64,000 nt of DNA from Clostridia bacterium. Its GTDB lineage: Bacteria; Bacillota; Clostridia; CAKSNL01; HGM11501. The notes beneath the pieces are model-generated. The model was given only the letters and a program-made list of their open reading frames with translations. It was not told the origin of the DNA and did no database searches. A program made the translations under genes and the position numbers. This document shows, piece after piece, positions 23,051 through 32,673 of this stretch. Where the stretch lies: assembly GCA_017411325.1 (NCBI GenBank), contig JAFQQJ010000031.1, forward strand, positions 1 to 64,000, in the 5' to 3' direction. Position 1 is the stretch's first letter. Every line of letters begins with the position of its first letter.

Positions 23051-23344
23051 TTGTTAACAAGTAAAGAAAGAGCCTATTTAAGAGGCGAAGCAAATAATAT
23101 ACAGGCAAATTATCAGATAGGTAAGGGCGGTATTACAGATGCTCTTTGTAAGAGCCTGTCTGAAGCATTGGAAGCAAATGAGCTTATCAAGGTAAAGATT
23201 CTTGAAAACGCTGACCTTCCCACTAAAAGTGCGGCAGTAACAGTTGCGGCGGCAACAGCTTCCAACATCGTTCAGTGCATAGGAAGAGTTTTCGTGCTTT
23301 TCCGTCCCCACAGGGAAAAGGAAAAGAGGAAATATCTTAAATGA
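23051..23344 (+). CDS. yhbY: YhbY/CRS1-CRM RNA-binding protein
   Basis: 97 residues from TTG 23051, with AAGGA overlapping the obgE stop region. A single CRM domain with the family signatures ERAYLRGEANN and QIGKGGIT (GxxG loop) and the tail VLFRPHREKEKRKYL. Binds pre-50S ribosomal particles and assists assembly, consistent with its place directly after obgE. It overlaps the next start by four bases (ATGA). Confidence 0.92.
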   Translation: MLTSKERAYLRGEANNIQANYQIGKGGITDALCKSLSEALEANELIKVKILENADLPTKSAAVTVAAATASNIVQCIGRVFVLFRPHREKEKRKYLK

Positions 23345-24468
23345 GAAAAATCGCTCTTTTCGGCGGAAGCTTTGATCCCATCCACAAGGGACACATTGAA
23401 ATTGCAAAAGAAGCGGTAAAAGCCCTCTGCCTTGATGAGGTTATATTTATCCCGTCGGGCATAAGTCCTCATAAAGCGGGGCTTACGGCATCGAATGAAG
23501 ACCGTTATAATATGGTGTGTCTTGCCTTGGAAAATGAGGAAAAGCTTTCCGTATCGGATTTTGAAATTAAAAAAGAAACAAAGTGTTACAGCTTTGAAAC
23601 CGTAAAGGAATTTAAAAAGCTTTATCCTTCCTGTGAGCTTTATTTCATCATCGGAGACGACCAGTATGAAAAGTTTACCACCTGGTATAAGTGGGAGGAG
23701 CTTCTTAAAATGTGCCGCTTTGTTGTTTTCACAAGGGGCGGGGCAGAAATTAAGCCTCCGTTTACGGAAATAAAAATTCCGCCCATCGGAATATCCTCAA
23801 CCGAAATAAGGGAGAAAATAAAAAACGGGGAGGATGTTGGCGCGAAGGTGAATGAAAAGGTATTATCCTATATAAAGGAAAAAGGGCTTTATAAAGAAAG
23901 CTTAAGCGAAATAATAAAAAAGCTTAAGGGAACACTAAAGGAATCAAGATTCCGTCACACTCTTGGAGTTGCGGATACCGCAGTCGCCCTTGCAAAGCAC
24001 TACGGAGCGGATACCGATAAGGCGTATCTTGCAGGACTACTTCACGACTCGGCAAAGAATTTTACGGATGATGAGCTTTTTGCTCTTTGCGATAAGTATA
24101 ATATTCCTTTGTCGGAGGACGACAGAAAGGCTCCTCCGATAATCCACTCCTATGTGGGTGCGGCAATCGCAGAAGTGGAATACGGCATAGAAGATAAAGA
24201 GATATTGGACGCCATATATTACCACACCACGGGGAGCGAGGATATGTCGCTGCTTTCAAAGATTATCTTTGTTTCCGATATGACTGAGCCGGGAAGGAAG
24301 GATTTCCCCGGGCTTTCAGAGATAAGAAGGCTTATGTATGAAGACATTGACAAGGCACTTGTTGCCTCAATGGATGCAACCATCTCATATGCAAAAATGA
24401 AGGGCTCCTTTTTACATCCCGATACCCTTAAAGCAAGGAATTTCATTTTAGCGAAAGGAAAAAAATAA
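23341..24468 (+). CDS. nadD: Fused nicotinate-nucleotide adenylyltransferase and HD hydrolase (NadD-YqeK)
   Basis: 375 residues, twice the length of NadD. Residues 1-185: NadD with GGSFDPIHKGH (H15, H18), SPHK near 42 and ISSTEIR near 150-156; it adenylates nicotinate mononucleotide in NAD synthesis. Residues about 190-375: YqeK-type HD domain with H205, H234-D235 and later histidines (YYHTTGSEDMSLLSK), a symmetrical Ap4A hydrolase family. In Bacillus the two are adjacent separate genes; here the frame is continuous with no stop between. The fusion links NAD synthesis to dinucleoside-polyphosphate turnover. Overlaps both neighbours, so it is embedded in the obgE operon. Confidence 0.93.
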   Translation: MRKIALFGGSFDPIHKGHIEIAKEAVKALCLDEVIFIPSGISPHKAGLTASNEDRYNMVCLALENEEKLSVSDFEIKKETKCYSFETVKEFKKLYPSCELYFIIGDDQYEKFTTWYKWEELLKMCRFVVFTRGGAEIKPPFTEIKIPPIGISSTEIREKIKNGEDVGAKVNEKVLSYIKEKGLYKESLSEIIKKLKGTLKESRFRHTLGVADTAVALAKHYGADTDKAYLAGLLHDSAKNFTDDELFALCDKYNIPLSEDDRKAPPIIHSYVGAAIAEVEYGIEDKEILDAIYYHTTGSEDMSLLSKIIFVSDMTEPGRKDFPGLSEIRRLMYEDIDKALVASMDATISYAKMKGSFLHPDTLKARNFILAKGKK

Positions 24469-24806
24469 TGGAAACCAAGGAAAAAACAGCTTTAATAAAA
24501 AGTATACTTGAAGATAAAAAAGGAATAGATGTAACGGTGATGGACCTTACTGATATTTCAAATGTAACCGACGCCTTTGTGATTGCGTCGGGCACATCTG
24601 TCTCCCACATAAAGGCACTTTCGGATTATGTGGAAGAGGGATTGGGAGAAAAGGGAATTGATCCCCTGCGTGTTGAAGGCTATAACAGCGCCAAGTGGAT
24701 ATTACTTGACTACGGCGATGTTTTAGTTCATATATTCAGCGAGGAAGCAAGACAGTTTTATTCGCTGGAATGGCTCTGGGCGGATGCCCCGAAAGACGAA
24801 AATTAA
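24468..24806 (+). CDS. rsfS: Ribosomal silencing factor RsfS (YbeB/Iojap)
   Basis: 112 residues. Family signatures: VMDLTDISNVTDAFVIASG, RVEGYNSAKWILLDYGDVLVHIF and EEARQFYSLEWLW. Binds ribosomal protein L14 and blocks 30S-50S joining in starved cells. It starts in the nadD-yqeK stop (TAATG), following the classic nadD-yqeK-rsfS order, and is followed 28 bases later by leuS. Confidence 0.95.
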   Translation: METKEKTALIKSILEDKKGIDVTVMDLTDISNVTDAFVIASGTSVSHIKALSDYVEEGLGEKGIDPLRVEGYNSAKWILLDYGDVLVHIFSEEARQFYSLEWLWADAPKDEN

Positions 24807-24834
24807 AAAGCAACATCAGAAAGGATGAATTAAT

Positions 24835-27243
24835 ATGTACGATTTTAAAACAATAGACAAAAAATGGCAGAACTACTGGGACGAGCACGAGAGCTTCGTT
24901 GCAAAAACAGGCGAAGACAAGAAAAAGAGCTTTCTTCTTGTAGAATTCCCCTATCCTTCGGGACAGGGACTTCATGTTGGTCACCCCAGATCCTACACCG
25001 CTCTTGACAGCGTTGCAAGAAAGAGAAGACTTGACGGTGAAAACGTGCTTTTCGCCATCGGCTGGGATGCTTTCGGTCTCCCCGCTGAAAACTATGCCAT
25101 AAAGAACCACGTTCATCCCCGTATCGTTACGGAGCAGAACATCAAAAACTTCAAGCGTCAGCTTAAGTCCATCGGCTTTTCCTTTGACTGGAGCCGTGAG
25201 ATAAATACCACCGATCCCGGATATTATAAGTGGAGCCAGTGGATTTTCCTTAAAATGTTTGAAAAGGGCCTTGCATATAAGAAGGAAATGCCCATCAACT
25301 GGTGCACAAGCTGTAAGTGCGGTCTTGCCAACGAAGAGGTTGTTGGCGGTAAGTGCGAGCGTTGCGGCGGAGAGGTTATCCAGAAGCAGCAGAGCCAGTG
25401 GATGCTTAAGATTACAGAATATGCTGACAGACTTTTATCTGACCTTGAAGACCTTGACTATGCAGATAGAATCAAGGCACAGCAGATTAACTGGATCGGA
25501 AGAAGCGAGGGTGCAGAAGTAAACTTTAAAATCGCAGGAACAGAGGATATATTGACCGTTTACACCACCCGTCCCGATACACTCTACGGTGCTACATATA
25601 TGGTAGTGTCACCCGAGCATCCCTTTATCGAAAAATATAAGGAAAAAATTACAAACTATGCTGATGTATTGGCATATAAGGAAGAATCGGCAAAGAAGTC
25701 CGAATTTGAAAGAACCGAGCTTGCAAAGGACAAGACAGGTGTGGCTCTTTCGGGCCTTATGGCAGTAAATCCCGTAAACGGCAAGGAAATTCCCATCTGG
25801 ACAAGTGACTATGTATTGATGACCTACGGAACAGGCGCAATTATGGCGGTTCCCGCTCACGATACAAGAGACTTTGACTTTGCAAAGAAATTTGACCTTC
25901 CCGTAATTCAGGTAATCGATGGCGACTGCGATATTGAAAAGGAAGCATTCACCGATGTTGAAACCGGTACAATGATAAATTCGGGCATACTTACCGGTCT
26001 TTCCGTTAAGGAAGCACAGAAAAAGATTATAGACTGGTTAGAAGCAGAAGGCCTTGGCGTAAGAAAGGTAAACTTCAAGCTCCGTGACTGGGTATTCTCC
26101 CGTCAGAGATACTGGGGCGAGCCTATTCCCATCGTTCACTGCGAGTGTTGCGGCTATGTTCCCGTTCCCTATGAAAACCTTCCTCTTACACTTCCCGACA
26201 TTGAAATGTTTGAGCCCGGTCAGAACGGCGAATCTCCCCTTAACAACTGCACAGAATGGGTTAATACAACCTGTCCCAAGTGCGGAAAAGCTGCAAAGAG
26301 AGAAACGGATACCATGCCTCAGTGGGCAGGTTCTTCCTGGTACTTCCTCCGTTATACCGATCCCAAGAATAACGAGGCACTTGCTTCCAAGGAAGCACTT
26401 GATTACTGGATGCCCGTTGACTGGTACAACGGCGGTATGGAGCATACCACGCTTCACCTTTTATATTCAAGATTCTGGCACAAGTTCTTGTATGATATCG
26501 GCGTAGTTCCCACAAAGGAGCCCTATGCAAAGCGCAGCTCCCACGGTATGATTTTAGGTGAGAACGGCGAAAAGATGTCCAAATCCAGAGGTAATGTTGT
26601 AAATCCCGACGAGATGGTTGAAACCTACGGTGCTGACGCATTCAGAACCTATGAGCTCTTTATCGGAGCCTTCGATCAGGCAACTCCCTGGTCAACGCAA
26701 GGTCTTTCCGGATGTCACAAGTTCTTAGACCGTGTATGGAACTTAAGAGAAATGATAACAGGCGGCGATGAATATTCAAAAGACCTTGAAAGCAATGTGC
26801 ATAAGACCATTAAAAAGGTAGGAGACGACATTGAAAAAATCAAGTTCAATACCGCAATTGCTGCATTAATGGCACTTGTTAATGATTTTTATAAGAAGGG
26901 CAGCGTAACACGCGGAGAGTATAAGACTTTAATTACTCTTCTTAATCCTTTCGCTCCTCATATCACAGAAGAGCTTTGGGAAATGCTCTCCTTCGGCGGA
27001 GTTCTTTCCGATACTTCATGGCCTTCCTATGACGAGGCTAAAACCGTTGACGAGGAAATTGAGCTTGCGGTTATGATGGGCGGAAAAATTAAGGCTAAAA
27101 TTATGGTTGCATCCGATGCAACAGAAGATGCAATTAAGGAAACAGCGCTTGCTGATGCAAAGGTAACTGAAGCACTTTCGGGAAAAACAATAGTAAAGAT
27201 TATCGTTGTTCCCGGAAAGCTTGTAAACATTGTAGCAAAGTAA
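24835..27243 (+). CDS. leuS: Leucyl-tRNA synthetase
   Basis: 802 residues, bacterial length. Class I synthetase with HVGH (47-50) and KMSKS (580-584); an editing CP1 domain around 220-420 ([39 protein letters not shown]); zinc-type cysteine pairs CTSCKCG/CERCGG and CPKCG; the leucine-specific stretch and a C-terminal tRNA-binding domain. Charges tRNA-Leu. AGAAAGGATG precedes ATG 24835. No T-box leader fits in the 28-base gap, so it is likely expressed with the upstream operon. Confidence 0.97.
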   Translation: MYDFKTIDKKWQNYWDEHESFVAKTGEDKKKSFLLVEFPYPSGQGLHVGHPRSYTALDSVARKRRLDGENVLFAIGWDAFGLPAENYAIKNHVHPRIVTEQNIKNFKRQLKSIGFSFDWSREINTTDPGYYKWSQWIFLKMFEKGLAYKKEMPINWCTSCKCGLANEEVVGGKCERCGGEVIQKQQSQWMLKITEYADRLLSDLEDLDYADRIKAQQINWIGRSEGAEVNFKIAGTEDILTVYTTRPDTLYGATYMVVSPEHPFIEKYKEKITNYADVLAYKEESAKKSEFERTELAKDKTGVALSGLMAVNPVNGKEIPIWTSDYVLMTYGTGAIMAVPAHDTRDFDFAKKFDLPVIQVIDGDCDIEKEAFTDVETGTMINSGILTGLSVKEAQKKIIDWLEAEGLGVRKVNFKLRDWVFSRQRYWGEPIPIVHCECCGYVPVPYENLPLTLPDIEMFEPGQNGESPLNNCTEWVNTTCPKCGKAAKRETDTMPQWAGSSWYFLRYTDPKNNEALASKEALDYWMPVDWYNGGMEHTTLHLLYSRFWHKFLYDIGVVPTKEPYAKRSSHGMILGENGEKMSKSRGNVVNPDEMVETYGADAFRTYELFIGAFDQATPWSTQGLSGCHKFLDRVWNLREMITGGDEYSKDLESNVHKTIKKVGDDIEKIKFNTAIAALMALVNDFYKKGSVTRGEYKTLITLLNPFAPHITEELWEMLSFGGVLSDTSWPSYDEAKTVDEEIELAVMMGGKIKAKIMVASDATEDAIKETALADAKVTEALSGKTIVKIIVVPGKLVNIVAK

Positions 27244-27262
27244 TCTAAAAGGATAGATTTTA

Positions 27263-28531
27263 ATGAAAACCAATTACGATAGCCTATTTGAGCATAATGC
27301 CACACTGGCGAAACAGTGTATTGCGGCGGATGCTTTTGTTAAGACCTTTCCCGAAAAAGCGGCATCTCTTTATGGCAAGGCGGTAAAAACCTTCCTTGCC
27401 GTAATATGCTGCAGTAATGACATCGCCTTTGACAGAACCAAGGATTTAACCCCCATCAATATGATTGGTGCGGCGTATTCCTACGGCGTAATAAGCAAAT
27501 ATGAAAAAGGTGTGCTTGACGATATGCGCTATGCCGCATATCTTGCGGATAATCCCCGCATTGCGGTAAAGAGGATAGATACAAAAACACTGCTTGAAAA
27601 GGTGATAAGCTTTTTTGGTATGGTAATGCGCTATTACCACCTGGAAAATGAGCAGTATTCCGAGGACAATCTGCCCATAGGCAACTGCGAAGTGATTTCG
27701 ATTATAAAAAGCTTTGAAATGGACACCGCCTACGACAGGGTATATCTTGCATCGGAGGAGGGAGGGGGCTTTGCCATTGTGGCACAGTATGCCCTTCACC
27801 GTTCAGAGGTTGCCGATGAGGTATTTTCATATCTTGAAAATGAGGATATAAAGCGTCGCTTCATATCCTGCAAAACGGTGCTGCGGCCTGAAGTTATTCC
27901 CCATCAGGAAGGTAACAATTTAATATGTGTCAAGACGAGTGTGCCTGAGGGCTATGTAAGCTTGTCCTTTGATGATATTTCAAATCTTTATACGGAGCAG
28001 AGACTTAAGCTTATCGTAAATCTCGCAAAGGTTATTTTTGACCTTCATACATCGGAGAGACCTCTTGCTCTCGGCGGGTTTGAGCCTTCAGACATATGGG
28101 TTTCCTATAAAGGGCTTAAGTGTGTTGTTTCGGGACTTGAGTCAAAGGTTAAGTCCTGTGTAAACACAGAGGGTAATGTGAAAGCCGACATAAAAAGCTT
28201 TGCCTATATTGCGGCAAGCTTATTCCCGGAATATGAGGATATTCCCATTGCGGGACTACTGATAAAGCACGTTCTTATGGGAAGCGGAAAAAGCCATATG
28301 GACAGAATTTATCCCGTGCTCAAAAAAGAGGCATCTCATTTTACCTTTGAAAGTGCGCAGCTTGATGCGTTTGAGCGATCACCTTCCGAATTTTATGAAG
28401 CTCTTAAGAGCGGGCTTCTTGAAATAAAGGAAGAGAGTGCAAGCGTGCCTGAGAACGGAGAGGAAAAGGAAGAAGCCGCGGCACAGGAAGTAAACTTCGA
28501 CGAAATGTACAGTAAAGTATTTAACGATTAA
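27263..28531 (+). CDS. Uncharacterised protein with a kinase-like C-terminal region
   Basis: 422 residues, no signal peptide or membrane helix. The N-terminal 120 residues are helical (ALYGKAVKTF-like pattern, with paired tyrosines), vaguely like HEPN/DUF4145 domains. Residues about 235-330 resemble the C-lobe of a protein-kinase fold (LIVNLAKVIFDLHTSERPLALGGFEPSDIWV ... ADIKSFAYIAASLFPE), but no HRD or DFG motif is present, so any kinase would be inactive. The C-terminus is acidic. Twenty bases after leuS. Function unknown; the structural guess is weak. Confidence 0.6.
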   Translation: MKTNYDSLFEHNATLAKQCIAADAFVKTFPEKAASLYGKAVKTFLAVICCSNDIAFDRTKDLTPINMIGAAYSYGVISKYEKGVLDDMRYAAYLADNPRIAVKRIDTKTLLEKVISFFGMVMRYYHLENEQYSEDNLPIGNCEVISIIKSFEMDTAYDRVYLASEEGGGFAIVAQYALHRSEVADEVFSYLENEDIKRRFISCKTVLRPEVIPHQEGNNLICVKTSVPEGYVSLSFDDISNLYTEQRLKLIVNLAKVIFDLHTSERPLALGGFEPSDIWVSYKGLKCVVSGLESKVKSCVNTEGNVKADIKSFAYIAASLFPEYEDIPIAGLLIKHVLMGSGKSHMDRIYPVLKKEASHFTFESAQLDAFERSPSEFYEALKSGLLEIKEESASVPENGEEKEEAAAQEVNFDEMYSKVFND

Positions 28532-28555
28532 TGTGGAAAAGAAAGGGTGACTCAG

Positions 28556-29044
28556 ATGGAAAGACGCGATAAACACAATTATTATCTGGATATAGCCCAG
28601 ACTGTATTGGAGCGCGGTACCTGCCTTCGCAGAAATTACGGTTCCATCATCGTAAAAAATGATGAAATTCTTTCAACCGGCTACACAGGCGCGCCCCGCG
28701 GCAGAAAAAACTGCCTTGATATGGGGACTTGCCGCCGTATGATGCTTAATGTTCCCAGGGGTGAACGTTATGAAATGTGCAGAAGCGTTCATTCTGAGGC
28801 AAACGCCATAATAAGTGCGTCGAGAAAGGATATGATCGGTGCAACTCTTTATCTTGTGGGAGTGGAGGCGGACACCGGAGAGCTTGTTCACGATGCCTGC
28901 AGCTGTGCAATGTGCAAGCGCCTGATAATAAATTCAGGCATTGAAAGAGTTATTATCAGAAATACCGAAACGGAGTATACCGTAACATCGGTTAATGAAT
29001 GGATTGAAAACGACGATTCATTAGGCGATACAACGGGCTATTGA
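28556..29044 (+). CDS. dCMP deaminase family protein (ComEB-like)
   Basis: 162 residues from ATG 28556, with AAAGGGTG upstream. Zinc deaminase with HSEANAI (about residues 79-85, catalytic Glu) and the cysteine pair in ACSCAMCKRLI (about 118-128). Fits dCMP deaminase/ComEB, which converts dCMP to dUMP for thymidylate synthesis. The second motif reads SCAMC instead of the usual PCxxC. Two bases separate it from holB. Confidence 0.88.
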   Translation: MERRDKHNYYLDIAQTVLERGTCLRRNYGSIIVKNDEILSTGYTGAPRGRKNCLDMGTCRRMMLNVPRGERYEMCRSVHSEANAIISASRKDMIGATLYLVGVEADTGELVHDACSCAMCKRLIINSGIERVIIRNTETEYTVTSVNEWIENDDSLGDTTGY

Positions 29045-29045
29045 T

Positions 29046-30014
29046 ATGATACATGAAGATATAAAAAAGGGGCTTAATCATTTAATAGAGAATGACAGGA
29101 TTTTTCACGCCGTAATTTTTTCGGGTGCTGAAGGAATCGGAAAGAAAACCCTTGCACGCTCCTTTGCCATGGCAATTCATTGCGAAAGCAAGGAGATGCG
29201 CCCCTGTGGAATCTGTCCTTCCTGCATCAAGCATAAAACAGGAAATCATCCCGACTACCGGGAGGTTTACCCCGAAAAGGACAAAAAGATAATCGGTGTG
29301 AATGTTGTAAGAGAGGCCTTTGAGGACTTGTATATAAAGCCGCTTTTGTCAGATAAGAAAATTATCTTTGTTCCTGAGGCGGATTTACTTGAAGCTCCGG
29401 GGCAGAATGCGATGCTTAAAAGCTTTGAGGAGCCGCCGTCTTACGGTGTTATTATTCTGGCGGTTAAAAATCTCAATTCGCTTCTTGCCACCATTAAATC
29501 CCGTGCGGTGATATATGAGCTTAATCCGGCATCGGAGGATAAAATTGCAGAGATATTGAGGGAAAATTATCCCGGAAAGGCAGGAGAAATTCCTTTTCTT
29601 GCAAGCTTTTCCGGCGGTTTAATCGGAAAGGCTGTTGCCTTGTGTGAAAGTGAAGAATTTGCCGCACTCCGCTCTGAGGCGATACAGCTTATGCTCTCTT
29701 TTCCGAAAAGCAGGTTTGGAGCCATAAAGCTTTCTGACTTTTTCAAAGAGAGGGAAGATAAAGAAGCACTTCTTTTTGACATTGCCTTAAGCTTTTTCAG
29801 AGACCTTTCCGTATGTAAGGAAGGCTCAGGTGATTTTTTAAATTCGGATTTTTCCGCGGAAATTGAGAAAACGGCAAAAAATGTGGGAAGAAGTAATGCG
29901 GCAAAGGCACTTTTCCTTCTTTCGGAAGCGAAAAGTAAAAAATCAAAAAATGCAATTTACGATTTGTGGATAACTAATCTTTTTATAGAAATGTGGGAGG
30001 TACTAAATGGTTAA
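29046..30014 (+). CDS. holB: DNA polymerase III subunit delta'
   Basis: 322 residues. AAA+ clamp-loader subunit: Walker A-like GAEGIGKKT (27-35), zinc module CGICPSCIKHKTGNHPD (about 57-73) and an SRx region (LLATIKSRAVIYEL). Loads the beta clamp with DnaX and HolA. ricT follows with an 8-base overlap, the same pair as in Bacillus (holB-yaaT). Confidence 0.92.
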   Translation: MIHEDIKKGLNHLIENDRIFHAVIFSGAEGIGKKTLARSFAMAIHCESKEMRPCGICPSCIKHKTGNHPDYREVYPEKDKKIIGVNVVREAFEDLYIKPLLSDKKIIFVPEADLLEAPGQNAMLKSFEEPPSYGVIILAVKNLNSLLATIKSRAVIYELNPASEDKIAEILRENYPGKAGEIPFLASFSGGLIGKAVALCESEEFAALRSEAIQLMLSFPKSRFGAIKLSDFFKEREDKEALLFDIALSFFRDLSVCKEGSGDFLNSDFSAEIEKTAKNVGRSNAAKALFLLSEAKSKKSKNAIYDLWITNLFIEMWEVLNG

Positions 30015-30882
30015 GGTAGTAGGAATACGGTTTAAGCCTGTAGGAAAGATATATTTCTTCGATCCGGTCGGGATTGAGTTCGAAGAGGGCGAATATGCCG
30101 TTTTAGATACCGCAAGAGGAGTAGAGTGCGGATGCGTTGCTCAGAAAAACCACGAGGTTATGCCTTGTCAGGTGGTTGAGCCCTTAAGGAAGGTAATAAG
30201 AAAAGCAAATGACGAGGATATGAAAAAGCTTGAGGGAAACCGCCGCCGTGAGGAAGAGGCATATAAAATCTGTATGCAGAAGATAAATGAGCATAAGCTT
30301 GATATGAATCTTGTGGATGTGGAATGTGCATTTGACGGAAGCAATCTCCTTTTCTACTTTACGGCAGACGGCAGAGTTGACTTCCGTGAGCTTGTAAAGG
30401 ATCTGGCGGGAGTATTCCGCACAAGAATTGAGCTTCGTCAGATCGGTGTAAGAGACGAGGCTAAAATGATTGGCGGTGTAGGTATCTGCGGAAGAACTTT
30501 ATGCTGCAGCGGTTATCTTGATTCGTTTGTTCCCGTGTCTATAAAAATGGCAAAGGAGCAGGGGCTGTCACTTAATCCTACGAAAATTTCCGGTTCCTGC
30601 GGAAGGCTTATGTGTTGCCTTAAATATGAGCAGGAGGCATATGAAGATTTGACAAAATCAATGCCCAAGGTTGGCGCTTTGGTTGAAATTCCGGGAGGAA
30701 TCAAGGGAACAGTTGAAAAAATTGCCCTTCTTCGTAGAATTGTAACCGTAAGAATTGACGGAAACAACACCTCCGACTTAAAGGACTTTCCTGCAGACGA
30801 ACTTAAAATCCTTCGCAACGGAAAGGCTCGTCACGACGCAGAAAGCGACATTAATGAAGAAGAATTAAAAGGTCTTGAATAA
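30007..30882 (+). CDS. ricT: PSP1/RicT (YaaT) regulatory protein
   Basis: 291 residues. N-terminal PSP1 domain (VGIRFKPVGKIYFFDP) and the conserved cysteines GGVGICGRTLCCSGYL and SGSCGRLMCCLKYEQE that in Bacillus bind Fe-S clusters of the RicAFT (Y) complex, which promotes RNase Y-dependent mRNA maturation. GGGAGG inside the holB tail is its ribosome-binding site. A strong terminator follows. Confidence 0.93.
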   Translation: MVKVVGIRFKPVGKIYFFDPVGIEFEEGEYAVLDTARGVECGCVAQKNHEVMPCQVVEPLRKVIRKANDEDMKKLEGNRRREEEAYKICMQKINEHKLDMNLVDVECAFDGSNLLFYFTADGRVDFRELVKDLAGVFRTRIELRQIGVRDEAKMIGGVGICGRTLCCSGYLDSFVPVSIKMAKEQGLSLNPTKISGSCGRLMCCLKYEQEAYEDLTKSMPKVGALVEIPGGIKGTVEKIALLRRIVTVRIDGNNTSDLKDFPADELKILRNGKARHDAESDINEEELKGLE

Positions 30883-30883
30883 G

Positions 30884-30919
30884 AAAAATGGCACAAAGCA
30901 AAAGCTTTGTGCCATTTTT
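30884..30919. terminator. Terminator after ricT
   Basis: Stem ATGGCACAAAGC/GCTTTGTGCCAT, AAAA loop, A5 and T5 flanks; bidirectional between convergent genes. Confidence 0.9.
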
Positions 30920-30943
30920 ATATAATAAAAAGTTTCCTTCCTT

Positions 30944-32623
30944 TTACCCTGTTATTGCCTTGATAACCAAATCGTCAATTCTGTCTCTTATCGCCTGCAT
31001 AAGGGCAGTATCGTCTGCACATTCAGCGAATGTCAAGGTCTTTCCGTAAACAGCTTCAATTTCAGATACAACATAGTCCTTTCCGTAGAAGGACTCGCAA
31101 AGTCTTAAAACGCGGATATCCTCAAAAGCCTTATACATATAGTAAAGTCTCATAGACTCCAGGGGCTTACCCCGTCTTCCGGGATAAACCAAAAAGGCAT
31201 CGCCTGCCCAGCCCCAGTAGCCTGCCGTGCCGTTTAAGAAGGGATTAAAGCAATCATCCGAAAACTCGTTGTTGTAGAAGTTGTAGCCCCAGTGCAGGAA
31301 GCCCTTTATGCCGTACTTATACATCTGCATACCGATGGAGCGGGTACGTCCGCCGCTGTGGCAGAAATAGCGGTTGCTTGCCTTAAGCCAGGGGCCGCTG
31401 CAATAGTAAACCCAGCGCTCAGGGATATCTTCAGCCATAAAGTCCTCAATCTGATCCTCGCAGGGAACGGGGGTGTTGATTAAGCCCTTTTGATAGTATT
31501 CCACGTGGCTTATAGCGTCAAGCGACTTGAAATCCTTAAGTATATCAACGATGTTTTCCCTGTTTTTCATATATCGCTCAATGTGCTTTTCGTTGGGCTC
31601 GTCTGAAATGTGGAAATAGGTCTTGCCCTTAAGACCGCACTTTTCCAAGTGGGCGGTAAATTCTGTTAAAAACTGTCTTATAAAGGAAACGTATTCTTCA
31701 CCGACGGAGTCTGTCTCCCAACCGAAAATTCTCTTGTATTCACCGTCAACCGTCGCCATAATCTTGGGCGCATGGAGCGCACCCCACTGGGTAAAGAGGT
31801 GGGAAATTTCAAAAAATTCAATTCCGCAGCGCCTGCACATAGCTACCCAGCGGTCGAAAAGCGAAAAGTCAAAGGTGTACTTGCCTTTATTTACGGTTAC
31901 GCCGATAAGCTGTGTGGTTGTCCGCTCTCCGCCAACTGCTGTGTCAAGAGGCGGTGTAAAAACGGGGGTTAAAATCATATTGTTGCCGTTTTCTGCAGCT
32001 GTCCTTATGAAGTTTTCGCAAATTTCAAAGTGTCTGTCGGAAAAGGGCTCAACCTCGTAGTAATCGGCGATACAGTCCGCATAAAACCAGGTTGTGCAGA
32101 TGTGGTCTGCTTCGGGGAGTGATGTAGGAAGGATTTCCACGGGTATGATTTCTTCCTTTAAGTAAATTCCGTCCTTTGTTGTTACACGGATTTTTGTTTC
32201 GTAAACTCCCGGCTCTAAATTTTCGCATGGATTAAATTCAATCCACATAGCACGAAGCTGCATTTTGCAAAGGGCGTAGCATCCGTCGTGCATCAGGGGA
32301 TGAAGCAGATCGGGATAAAGTCCGGGCTTTGCGCCGTTTAAGAATGTGGGATCTGCACTTATTGCCTTATCGGGGGTAACGTGGGTGGGAAGATAGTTCG
32401 GGATATTTTCCACCGCAAGGATTTTTACATAGGGAGAAAGCGCACCTTCCGCCTCAAAACGCAGATGGCGGACGGCACTGCCTGACTCGCCGTCATATAC
32501 AAGGAGCTGAATTGCCGCCCTTTCGTTTTTGTACATACGAAGGCGTTTTATTTCTGCAAATTCAGAAGGTGTCTGGTGAAGAAAGCATTTATCCATTGCG
32601 GATACAATTTTTGTTTCAAGCAT
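30944..32623 (-). CDS. DUF4091 glycoside-hydrolase-like protein (copy A)
   Basis: 559 residues, no signal peptide, so cytoplasmic. An N-terminal beta domain (about 1-160, ending EPGVYETKIRVTTKDGIY) is followed by a (beta/alpha)8-like core with TTWFYADCIADYY, MILTPVFTPPLDT, EISHLFTQWG, YFHISDEP and FLHWGYNFY. The Asp-Glu of ISDEP is a likely acid pair, as in glycosidases. The C-terminal helical region (RLYYMYKAFEDIRVLRLCESFYG) is the DUF4091 signature. It is about 80% identical to the next gene, a tandem duplicate. Probably acts on oligosaccharides taken into the cell; substrate unknown. Confidence 0.8.
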   Translation of the reverse strand: MLETKIVSAMDKCFLHQTPSEFAEIKRLRMYKNERAAIQLLVYDGESGSAVRHLRFEAEGALSPYVKILAVENIPNYLPTHVTPDKAISADPTFLNGAKPGLYPDLLHPLMHDGCYALCKMQLRAMWIEFNPCENLEPGVYETKIRVTTKDGIYLKEEIIPVEILPTSLPEADHICTTWFYADCIADYYEVEPFSDRHFEICENFIRTAAENGNNMILTPVFTPPLDTAVGGERTTTQLIGVTVNKGKYTFDFSLFDRWVAMCRRCGIEFFEISHLFTQWGALHAPKIMATVDGEYKRIFGWETDSVGEEYVSFIRQFLTEFTAHLEKCGLKGKTYFHISDEPNEKHIERYMKNRENIVDILKDFKSLDAISHVEYYQKGLINTPVPCEDQIEDFMAEDIPERWVYYCSGPWLKASNRYFCHSGGRTRSIGMQMYKYGIKGFLHWGYNFYNNEFSDDCFNPFLNGTAGYWGWAGDAFLVYPGRRGKPLESMRLYYMYKAFEDIRVLRLCESFYGKDYVVSEIEAVYGKTLTFAECADDTALMQAIRDRIDDLVIKAITG

Positions 32624-32639
32624 AAAATCGTTCCTTTCA

Positions 32640-32669
32640 TAAAAGCACGAAGCAAAGCTTCGTGCTTTT
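32640..32669 (-). terminator. Terminator-like hairpin between the DUF4091 paralogues
   Basis: AAAAGCACGAAGC-AAA-GCTTCGTGCTTTT, located after copy B and just before the ribosome-binding site of copy A, so read-through would set the ratio of the two. Confidence 0.75.
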
Positions 32670-32673
32670 ACAC

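Noticed and set aside
24806-24835. T-box leader for leuS
   Set aside because: Only 28 bases separate rsfS and leuS, far too short for a T-box.
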